Below are positions 48,801 through 58,254 of a stretch of DNA of 64,000 nt, one piece after another. Positions within the stretch are counted from its first letter, which is position 1. Every line of letters begins with the position of its first letter. Below the pieces are notes generated by a model that had not been told where the DNA came from, did no database searches, and was given only the letters and a program-made list of their open reading frames with translations. The position numbers and the translations under genes are program-made. This DNA is from Corydoras sp. C115 (Eukaryota > Chordata > Actinopteri > Siluriformes > Callichthyidae): NCBI GenBank assembly GCA_019802505.1, contig JAFMOC010000247.1, forward strand, positions 186,001 through 250,000. Direction: 5' to 3'.

Positions 48801-49720
48801 CTTCTGGAGAAACTGAAGTGTGTCTGTGAAACCAGGCCTACAATCTCTAGCTCATCCCAAAGGTGGTGAGGGCAGGGCTCTGTGTGGGTCAAGTCTTTGG
48901 AGAATACTTCAACATTATTAATCTTAGCTATAGGTTAGTATGATGTCCCTGCGTTCTATTGTAATATGTTTCACTAAATTACTTTATTCAACCTTAATTT
49001 AATTATATTATTTCCTAACATTTGCACAGAATTGTTAAAACATTTGCCTGGAATTTTTCCCCTGTAAAACTAATTGTGACAAATACTCTTCGAGTGGATT
49101 TGATTTGTTTTGTTTTTTTGCACTATGGCACGGTCATACTAAAACAGAAAAGAAGCTTCCTCACTGTTTATAAAGTTAGAAATGTTGCTTAAAATACATG
49201 ATAATGATCTTTATTTTATTGAGCTGTGGTAATAAATCTAAATAAAACAACATGATTAAATGATGATATTTGTACCAATACTTTTGTCCATATTGTGTGG
49301 AAATGCACTTTTCATTCTTGAGATCTGATTTGTGGAGGTTAAAAGCAGATTTTCTCATTAGTGCCCTTCTTTCAAATTTTACTAGATAGTACTGTTTGTT
49401 TTAAGAGGGATGAAAATGACTTATAGGATTTGAATAAGAACTCAACACAATGAACGCAGAAAGGACCACTGAGGTCTCATTTAGACGCCACTGACTGCCT
49501 TTAGGTACACAACTCTCTCCTTCATTATTTCTTCATTTAAATACTTTAATTTTTTCCGTCTTCTTTACCTTTCTTTACTCACTCGGTGACTCGACACTGA
49601 GTGATAGAACATTGATAATCAGTTTATTTATTCAAGTGTTCATTCTTTCATATTTTTAAGGTTCTAGATGGTTCTTACTTAAAGCCTAATGACTGGTAAG
49701 ACCCACAGGATGGTGTAAGG
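45832..49720. other. Spacer between lectin copies 1 and 2
   Basis: There is no gene beyond the 3' UTR of copy 1. It holds a decayed V-SINE at 47320-47500 (ggcagcacggtggtgtattg), dispersed-repeat relics at 47180-47300 and 48750-48900 ('gtgaggtcagacac', 'tagctcatcccaaaggtggt'), and an intact minus-strand V-SINE at 48328-48665. The open frames at 47321, 47345 and 48375 lie in these repeats. Confidence 0.55.
48328..48665 (-). mobile_element. V-SINE, minus strand, with 12-bp target-site duplication
   Basis: A complete element lies in reverse: a (CATT)n tail at the left, the 'gtgggaggaaaccggagaac' centre, and the tRNA head ending gccaccgtgccgccc at 48665. CTGAAATAAATT is repeated at 48316-48327 and 48666-48677. 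Confidence 0.92.
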
Positions 49721-52288
49721 ATGTTTCAGAATTTGCTCTTTCTCCTGATCTTCACAGGTGAGAGTCTTTTGACTTTTCTTTAGTGTTGTGATCAAATGAT
49801 ATCGATAGTTCAGGTTGCTTTAATTGTCATATGATCAGATGTTCCAGCTGATTTACAGAGAATGTCCTCTGGTCCCTCTTAATTGTGATTTTAAAACAGA
49901 TATTTTAAACATGGAAACTCACAGTCAGTAAAAAACTGTTTTGAATCTTGTTTTAATGTGAAATTAATGTGTAAATTAAAACCAAGCTTTTTATAAAGGA
50001 TGTTTTAAAAATTTGCTGCAGAAAACTTAAGAAAATAACTGAACCTGCATGTTTCTTTATTTATTTTTTATTTTTTTTAAATAATTGTGTCTGATAGTAA
50101 TGCTACAAGTTTTCAAAGTAACGCTACAAGTGAATAGGATTCAGGTACAAATACATTAGTGATACATTGGCTGAAAACATGTAACATTTAAAACCCTAAG
50201 GCCACATCTGGTCCCTTGGGCTGTCCCCGTCAGCCTCTATTATGTTAATAAGAGGTTAGAAATTAAAAGGAAATGATTATATAATGTATATAATCCCAAT
50301 GCCTCATAAACCACTATGCTGCACGCATTCATTTCCTATATTTTACATTTGTTTTACAGAAGCGGTTTGTCTCGTCCAGTCTGTTCCTCGGAAGTATTAC
50401 CTGATTCTGCAGCCAAAAACATGGAATGATGCTCAGACTTACTGCCGGGTCAATCACATTGACCTGGCCACCATTGAAACAGCTGATGACATGGTTAAAC
50501 TTCAGAATGAGGCACTGAGGCTACAGGTTACAAACATTTTGAGCTCTTGGATTGGACTTTATGACAGCAACAGCTTTCGATGGTCCTGGCAGGATGAGCC
50601 GCTTGGCATGAGGATGTTCAACAGTAAATCACCTGACTGGTATTTAGGAAGGGAATATTGCTGTGGGATTGGTCCTACTGGCTGGTGGGATGGAACATGC
50701 TCAGTTCCCATGTCATTTTTGTGTTTTGATGGTAAGTGAAAAAAATAATGGTAAAGGATAATTAATTTTAATTTTAAGGATATTAACAGTTATTTCGACA
50801 TAGCAATTCCATCTTACATTAACATAGAGCACGTATTATTAGGGTGGTGGATGATTCTCAGTACTGCAGTGACACTGACATGGAGCTGTTGTGTTGGTGT
50901 GTGTTGTGCTGGTACCAGTGGATCAGACACAGCAGTGCTGCTGGAGTTTTTAAACCCCTTAATGTCAGTGCTGCACTGAAAATAATCTATATACCAAATA
51001 TGCAAATATACACTGATAAAGGATTAGAGGATGTGCAGCAACAGATGGCCTACTGTCTCTGATTTTATTTTAAAAGTTGAAGCAATAAGTTCAAGTTCAA
51101 GTTATTTATTTATGTCGCGCTTTTTACAACAGTACATCGTCACAAAGCAGCTTTACAGAATGAAAAGCCTTTAAACCCCCAAAGAGCAAGCCGAAGCGAC
51201 AGTGGCAAGAAAAAACTCCCTTTTATGCAATAAGGTGGCTGCGCCCGAAACAGTGTACAGTGAGTGGATACGAAGATTACAAACTCATACCTGCACAACT
51301 GAAAATGCAAATAAATACCTAAATAATATCTGCTCTGCGGGGGTCCTGATTATTAAAAAACCGAGTAAAGGGTTACTCTAAAAAATGTAAAAGGTAAGTG
51401 TAAAAATGAGCCAGAAAGTATATTGCATTTAATTAGACCTCTAACACCTTTAAACACACCTCTCTTTTAGTAAATGCTAGGATAGGTCACGCGCCACCCT
51501 AATTCCAATATGCAGTTTAAAATATAAGGAATAACTGGCTGTTATCGTGTTTTTTTCCCACAGTGCAAAGCACAGGCAGCGTCAGCTACATTTTCTACAC
51601 TAGTGTAATGACATGGCCTGATGCTCAGAGCTACTGTAGACAGCATCACACGGACCTGGCCAGCACAAGAACCAGCGCTGAAAACTCCGCTGCTCTTGGT
51701 CTGACGGGATCATATTACCCATGGTTTGGTTTGTACAGAGAGCCCAGAAAGTGGTCTGATGGAACTAAATTTACTTCAATAGCATGGTACTCTAAACAAC
51801 CTGATAATTACTATAGGAATGAATCCTGCATCTATTTGTACGACTGGCTAGCTGCTGATGGACCGTGCGCCACTTTGCAACCGTTCTACTGTCACAGAAG
51901 TTAGTGAAGTTCTTCTGTCTCATATTTAAGTTTCTCCTCTTTAAAAGGCATGTAGATTTATGTGAGTATCTATATTTTTTTATCCAGATGTTACAGGACA
52001 ACAGCAGATTGTTCGGGTGAAGGTGCGGTCGATGAGCAATGTGAACGACACTGTGCTGAGTGCTGACATCAGGAACATGGTGCGTTTTCCTATGATGTCA
52101 TTTTAAATAAGGTGATCTGCTGATAGTCAAATATAAATCAGGTTCATTTTATTTATTTATTTATTTATTTATTTTAGATACAGCTAAAACTAATGACGTA
52201 CGGGATAGGACAGAACATCACCGTGAGATGGAGAGCAACCTCAGGTGGAGTGGTGTTTCAGAAGCTGTTAGACAACAATTACAACTAG
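49721..52288 (+). CDS. Secreted two-CTLD C-type lectin, copy 2
   Basis: Exons 49721-49757, 50360-50731, 51564-51899, 51988-52079 and 52178-52288 give 315 aa with the same phases as copy 1. CTLD1 is again exactly 372 bp. The signal exon is MFQNLLFLLIFT. CTLD1 (about 22-136) has WIGLYDSNSFRWSW, SPD at the sugar-site position, WWDGTC in place of WND-C, and extra cysteines (EAVC near the start and a CC pair). CTLD2 (about 138-248) has WFGLYREPRKWSDG and QPDN, the galactose-type triplet, but no WND. The tail reads VRVKVRSMSNVNDTV...IRNM, then IQLKLMTYGIGQNITVRWRA, with an N-glycosylation sequon (NIT). The TAG at 52286 is followed within about 20 bp by a long (AT)n run. AATAAA at 52502 is a candidate poly(A) signal. 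Confidence 0.85.
50836..51062 (+). mobile_element. One-armed copy of the foldback MITE in lectin copy 2 intron
   Basis: It begins ttattagggtggtggatgat and continues tcagtactgcagtgacactg and gtaccagtggatcagacaca, matching the left arm of the element at 38261. The far arm is missing. Confidence 0.75.
51090..51240. mobile_element. Fragment of a common fish interspersed repeat
   Basis: 'caagttatttatttatgtcg' is followed by 'aaagcagctttacagaatga' and 'ggcaagaaaaaactcccttt'. I recognise this from memory as a frequent teleost repeat of uncertain class. A weaker relic with 'aaaagcagctttacagtg' lies near 6970. Confidence 0.45.
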
Positions 52289-52303
52289 AGGGTGATATTA
52301 AAA

Positions 52304-52309
<6 letters not shown>

Positions 52310-52377
<68 letters not shown>
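52310..52377. repeat. (AT)n microsatellite
   Basis: About 68 bp of AT dinucleotides in the probable 3' UTR of lectin copy 2, about 20 bp after its stop codon. Confidence 0.95.
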
Positions 52378-52381
<4 letters not shown>

Positions 52382-53429
52382 TAATATTTACTAATATAAC
52401 ACATTCCAAGAGTCTATGTGTATCTGCAGTTACTATCTGTAGTTTGGTTATTTGAATATAACTACTTTTTAGTCTTTTTTTTATCTAAGACATCATCCAA
52501 TAATAAAACAGGGTTACAGATATAAGCAAGATTAATCAACTCCAAGTACAAGCAAGGTCCAAACAACAATTTCAAGAACAGAAGCAAAATTTGTTAAAAA
52601 CATAATTTGTGCTGTTTTGGAGCTCAATAAATTAATGGAAAGCAAAATAAATTGTTAGAAGAAAGACCAGTAAATAAATTACTAATAATTACTAATTACT
52701 AGTGAGTATAAATGTGTAGATGTATACACCCACTGAACACAAATAGTTAAATACACCTCCACGTCTCTACGCTTATTGTCCATTTTATCTGCTTCACACA
52801 CCATATAGATGCACTTTGTAATCTATAGTCCATTTGTACCTCTACAGACGTTAGTCCCACACCTCCCTGATGCGGACTGCAAAAATATTGTTGTATGATT
52901 TGTTCTGCAGCACACTGTTTTCGGTGTACAGAAAAGCTTTTTATGCAGTGCAATTTTAAATAGTTGGCTTTGTCCTTAGTTTAAGGAAGACGCTTATTAT
53001 TTAAAGGCACTATCCTATTCTATAGCCGTTCAGATTTTGGAAAGTAGCAATGTATGAATGTAAACCTGTTTTAATGTACACATTTTAAAGAATCTGTTAT
53101 AAAGTCTTTTCCTGTAAATTCCAGATGTGGAAACAAATGAGTTTAGCTGTTTTTTCCTTTAACAGACCATTATACTCAGGTGTGTTTGTTTTGTTGTATT
53201 GCTGTGAGTCTTAAATCTTTTGGACTTGTGTGTTCTTTATGTAATAGTAATAATAATTATAATTGTAATAATAATAACAATAATAAACTTAAATGAAATA
53301 AATGCACAACAAACTTAAAATGACTTAAAGTTACTTCTTTGCTCACTGCTTCAACCTGAGTATTTAGTATTTACAAAACAAGTCCACAATCAGTTCACTA
53401 AAAAAAGAGAGAAACCTTATTCTGTTGGG

Positions 53430-53488
<59 letters not shown>

Positions 53489-54404
53489 CTGAAGTTAATA
53501 AAGGTACAGGGCTACGCTCTAAAATAACAACAATTTCACAGTTCTCATATTTTAATTTGACATAAAACAATACAGAATTGAGAACATGAGCGCATTTGCC
53601 TTCAGCACAGAAGCTGAATTTCTGAAGGGAAAAAAAATCTACAAACAACAGATACAACATAATAGATACAAAAATAAATTACATTAAGGTAATTCTAGTA
53701 AATAACCAGAATTCTGCTGCTGTTGTTGAGAGTTCACTCGATGATGTAGATGATTCACAACACAGAGAACATTAAAATGACATGAAACTATTCAGCCACA
53801 AAGTGATTTAATATCACTGAACACTGAGAGCAAACAAAAGAACCACAAATCAGCTTCTCTACACAAATAAAATCAAAGATTCATTTTCTATCCAACTCAA
53901 AACCAAGAGGGGCCTTTAAAACAACATGCCACTCACCATCTCCCAGCAGCAGAGGATCAGCAGACCGACAAAGATTCACAACCAACACACTTTTATTTCT
54001 TTTATTCCAATGCTCTCTTAACACAGAAGTAAAGAGAACTTGAACGCTGCATCAACCATTCATCTAAACCCCGCCGTGTTCATCCTTCAGCTCCACGAGC
54101 TTCAGAACAGCTTCATAACGCTTCATACGGCGTTTATAATGTGTTTTAATGGTTATAACAATTCGGAGAACAAAATAGCTTCAAACGTTTAGAAATAAAG
54201 ACACCATTTTCTTCTGCTATTAAATTGCGCTTCCAAATAGTTGTGGTGTGAAATACTGCCACCGTCTGGTCTGGAATAAACATCGGGTTTGGTTCTATCA
54301 CGATTCAGTCAGGAGACGACGAAATGAATTTTTTTCTTTTAGTATTTTAAGTAGTTACTTTAAGCTGTTATTAATTTATACATTTTAAAAATAGCATTTA
54401 TATT
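52378..54404. other. Spacer after lectin copy 2
   Basis: I see no gene. 52755-52880 ('tattgtccattttatctgct', 'cctctacagacgttagtccc') is a relic of a larger teleost element related to the foldback MITE. (AAT)n lies at 53434-53487. Confidence 0.5.
53434..53487. repeat. (AAT)n microsatellite
   Basis: About 54 bp of AAT units. It produces a poly-Tyr frame on the minus strand that is not a gene. Confidence 0.95.
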
Positions 54405-54770
54405 TTTGATTTTCCCCAAATCGATCTCTTTATGGTCAAGGGATTAAATTTTTTATTTTATTTAACATTTTTCACGGCAGTTTAGCATTAAATGGTCAGT
54501 TGTCGCCACCTGCTGGCGGACAATCGCAATGACGAGTAAAGTTTAAAGTGTTTAAAGTGTCTAAAGTTAAAACATCTTCTCATCTTCTGTTTTCTGAAAT
54601 CAATAAAAATCACCCAATTCTTTCTTTTTGTTTCGGTTGTTTTTATTGTTTTAAGTTTGTTTATTATTAATTCAAGACTTAATTAAATTAAGTCTTGAAT
54701 TAATTAAAGTGTTAATTAAATTAATTAAAGTGTTAATTAAACACTTATTTCCAAGTGGATCCATACTTGG
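54405..54770. repeat. Segmental duplication, left part (partner near 62375-62660)
   Basis: The phrases 'gatttt(c)ccccaaat', 'tttagcattaaatggtcagt', 'ccacctgctggcg' and 'tatttccaagt' occur in the same order and spacing in both places. The partner continues without interruption where this copy carries a V-SINE. Confidence 0.8.
54503..54516 (-). promoter_or_regulatory. CTCF-type core motif (one mismatch)
   Basis: On the minus strand it reads CCAGCAGGTGGCGA and differs from CCASYAGRKGGCRS only at the last base. Its duplicate at 62452 is a full match. Confidence 0.4.
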
Positions 54771-55064
54771 GGGCGGCACGGTGGCTTACTGTTTGGCATG
54801 TTCTCCTCTCAGCTCTAGGGATTCCCGGTTTGAATCCCCATCTGGGTGGAGTTTCCATGTTCTCCCCTTGTCCGCGTGGGTTTCCTCCGGGTTCTCCGGT
54901 TTCCTCCCACAGTCCAAAAACATGGATCAAGTCAATTGAATTCTCCAAGTTGCCCCATATAGAGTGTGTCTGTGTGAGTGAGTGTGTGCCCAGCGATGGA
55001 TTGGCGCTTTGTTATTTAAAGCAGGAGATAATGAATGAATGAATGAATGAATGAATGAATGAAT
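54771..55064 (+). mobile_element. V-SINE inside the duplicated spacer
   Basis: A complete head and V-SINE centre are present. The region after 'gatggattggcgc' is internally deleted, and the (GAAT)n tail is long. The paralogous segment at about 62640-62662 lacks it, so it inserted after the duplication. Confidence 0.88.
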
Positions 55065-55082
55065 ATATATAAGAGAGAGAGA

Positions 55083-55200
55083 GGCAATTTACCTTGAATC
55101 CGTGCTTTTTGAATGTGGGTGGAAACAAGAGAACCCGCAGAACACTGAGAACACCCCCCCACCCCCATGGAAACAGATCGGGATTCGAACCTGAACGTAC
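55083..55200 (-). mobile_element. Partial, diverged V-SINE, minus strand
   Basis: 'gtgggtggaaacaagagaac' and 'gggattcgaacctgaacg' are the reverse of the V-SINE centre and B-box region. A C-run lies between them. Confidence 0.6.
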
Positions 55201-55489
55201 ACAGTAATTACGGTGCAGGCTTTTTTTACCTTTATGTAAATATCTTTGTGTTTTTTGTATGTAAATCTCATATAAAGCTCACAGGTGTTTAGTTTTGTGC
55301 ACTTCGCGTCTCGTCTGCGTTTTTTTTTTAAACAGTTTACACCGAGGTTTAGAACCTTTCAAAAACAGATTAAATACCGAACCTCAGTAATACTGTACAT
55401 ACTGTACTTTTATAATAGACGGACAGTGCCCCCTGTTGGACAAATACACGATAAATGTATACAAATAAACAAACAACAACAACAAAAAG

Positions 55490-55491
<2 letters not shown>

Positions 55492-55527
<36 letters not shown>
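55492..55527. repeat. (AAT)n microsatellite
   Basis: About 36 bp of AAT units downstream of an AAC-rich stretch. It encodes a spurious poly-Asn frame. Confidence 0.92.
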
Positions 55528-55528
<1 letters not shown>

Positions 55529-55622
55529 GTGATGAATCTGCATTGTTTGACATTGTAACGTTATAGTTTGTGTATCAGCTGTAGTATATAAAATAACTTC
55601 ATGTCTAATTTGGGTAATTTGG

Positions 55623-55730
<108 letters not shown>

Positions 55731-56333
55731 ATAGTTAAGCTCTAGAACAGAAGTATGGATAGTATTATGTTCTCCAGTACTGTAACCACAAAATGCATAC
55801 AGGCCTCACCAGAGCTGTGACTTTCTTCTGTTGGGTGTCTGTGTGCAGCATTTTCATCTGCTTTGACTCAGAGATGTAAATGATCAGAAATTAAAATTTA
55901 ATGATAGGGGTTTGTCTGAGGTGTGGAGGATGAACCTCCCTGAACCTCAGTGAAACGTCATGAAGTCCATGTCATGAAGCATTCAGCAAACTGCTCCACC
56001 CTGAAATCCCAACATTACATTCAGTTTTATTTTATTATCTCATCAGGAGAGAATCAAACATACACATTAAACATCACATAACTTTTATATGGTCTTTATA
56101 TTTATTTTCTTTTAATATTATTATTATTAGAGGTTCCTTTTTTCTAATATGGGCTTGGCTTTGTACCGTTTAACTCTATAGAGCCATTGGTTGGTTTGTT
56201 TTAGCTTGATGACCCTGCTCTTTTTTATTTTTATGTATATCTTTTGTTTGCATCTTGTTTCAACACTTTGGTTAAAACTAATGAATATGATTTTATTTAA
56301 TTATGGAAATGTTTGGAACCTGCAGTACATCTA

Positions 56334-56444
56334 TATTATATTATATTATATTATATTATATTATATTATATTATATTATATTATATTATATTATATTATA
56401 TTATATTATAATATATTATATTATATTATATTATATTATATTAT
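56334..56444. repeat. (ATTAT)n pentanucleotide repeat
   Basis: About 110 bp of a near-perfect 5-bp unit. It follows 'aacctgcagtaca', which also ends the related tract at 57715 where no such array is present. Confidence 0.93.
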
Positions 56445-56785
56445 GGCCAGCACGTTGGCTTAGTGGTTAGCATGTTCACCTCATGTTCACCGCGATGGTT
56501 CGAATCCCAATATGGTGGACTTTCTCCCTGTGTCCACATGGGTTTCCTCCGTGTTCTCTGGTTTCCTCCCACAGTCCAAAAACATGGATCAAGGTAAATT
56601 GAATACTCTGAATTGCCCCATATAGAGTGTGTCTGTGTGAGTGAGTGTGCTCAGTGATAGATTGGCACCCTGTCCTGGGTGTATCTGCCCAGCGCCCGAA
56701 ACGTGCTCCCCTGGATGGGCATGAGGAACCCCCCCTGTGACCTTAGTAGTGGAAGCGAAAGATAGCGATAGTGGAAGCGAAAGAT
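56445..56785 (+). mobile_element. V-SINE inserted in the pentanucleotide repeat
   Basis: The head (ggccagcacgttggcttag), V-SINE centre and 'ctgcccagcgcccgaaacgt' segment are present. The end is altered (agtggaagcgaaagat, repeated). ATTATATTAT flanks it at 56435-56444 and 56786-56795, a probable 10-bp target-site duplication, though the surrounding repeat makes this less certain. Confidence 0.85.
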
Positions 56786-56795
56786 ATTATATTAT

Positions 56796-58254
56796 TTTAC
56801 TGTATACACATCAATATCTAAGTATTAACTCAGGAGAATGTGTTGTAATTTATTGAACGTAAAAAGACACGAATTGCATTATTTGTAAGGTTTTGTTCAA
56901 CTTCATAATGCTTTTACATTTGTAATGACATTTATTAATTTACATAGTTTAAACAACTGCTGAATGGCTGCAGGGAACAGAGGGAATGACCAGGTGTGGG
57001 ATGAGCATGTATAATTGTAGGTGAGACCATTTGTCGAATGAGTGTGAGAAGGAGTCAGAATGTCTGCTCACAGGGTGACCTGTGATAATATAGCCTTAGG
57101 GGGCAAGTAACATTTGTTAAAGGTAGTAGTGAGATTGGGTGGCTCAGGAAGTCCCCACCATATATGGAAGGTCCAGTCACAATCACCCACACAGAAGAAG
57201 GACAACCCACCTAAGGGATAAATACCAAAGCAGGATCTTTGAGAATTCAGAGCTCTCTTATCAATCGTGGTTGCCCGCCATTGATGATTTTTCCTGTACA
57301 CTTGTTGGTCTATTCAGTAAAACGCATTAAATTATTTCGGAATAAAACCGCCGACTATGACCGTTTATTGGAACATAACAACTGTTTCATCAGGAGAACA
57401 TTAAGTATGTACTTATTAGTAAATTGTGAAAAAATATTTTTTAAAGTGTGTTTTGAAGTTGACAGTGTCTGTGTGTGAATGTGTGCATCATTTTCATCTG
57501 CTTTGACTCATTGATGTAAATGATCAGATATTAAAATATAATGCTAGGGGTTTGTCTGAGGTGTAGAGGATGAAACTCACCTGAACCTCAGTGAAACGTC
57601 ATGAAGTCTATGACGTTCTTATATCTTTTGTTTGCATTTGTTTCAGCATTTTGGTTAAAACTAATGAATATGACTTTATTTAATTATGGAAATTTTTGGA
57701 ACCTGCAGTACACCTTTCACTGTGCAGAGAGTCCTCAGCTCACCTAGTCTCAGCTCATCTCACAATCGCTTCATTTTTAATATAAGACCAACTCTCCACC
57801 AAATTGCAACGTGAAGTTCTATTTTTTACTCATCAATTTGTAAATACATATGATCAGCTTTAGTCTTCTCGTGATGCTGGTACCTAACAAATATATTCAA
57901 CCTGTAAACTCACTGGACTTCATAAATCATTCTGCAGAATTGTATGGCAGTAATTCAGTATTGTATGGTTCATCCCTCAGCAGTGGGAAAGGGCAGGGGG
58001 CCCTACGCAAATCCTTTATATCTTCTTATTTACATAATCATGTCAATGTTATTTAAATCCAATTTGACTTTGGAAAGTAGGCTGTTAGCAGAGTGAGGGT
58101 AAGGGTTTGCTTTGCTAGTGAGATGCCACACCACGGCATTTTATAGTCAGGTCCAGAACCAGTCAGAGTAGTCTGCAGATAGTCAGAGATCTGCTCGATC
58201 TGTACGCAGACCTGAACTCTTTTTTCTTTAAGATTTACTGAGAACCCATCAGTA
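56796..58254. other. Spacer upstream of lectin copy 3
   Basis: There is no gene. 57470-57720 is a shortened copy of 55840-56335. About 58170-58254 is the probable proximal promoter/5' UTR of copy 3, because it resembles 63830-63913 before copy 4. No clear TATA box is seen. Confidence 0.5.

Noticed and set aside
52218..52455. Open frames of alternating Ile/Tyr on both strands
   Set aside because: Translation of the (AT)n microsatellite.
56191..56463. 90-aa open frame
   Set aside because: Mostly translation of the ATTAT pentanucleotide array and the start of a V-SINE.
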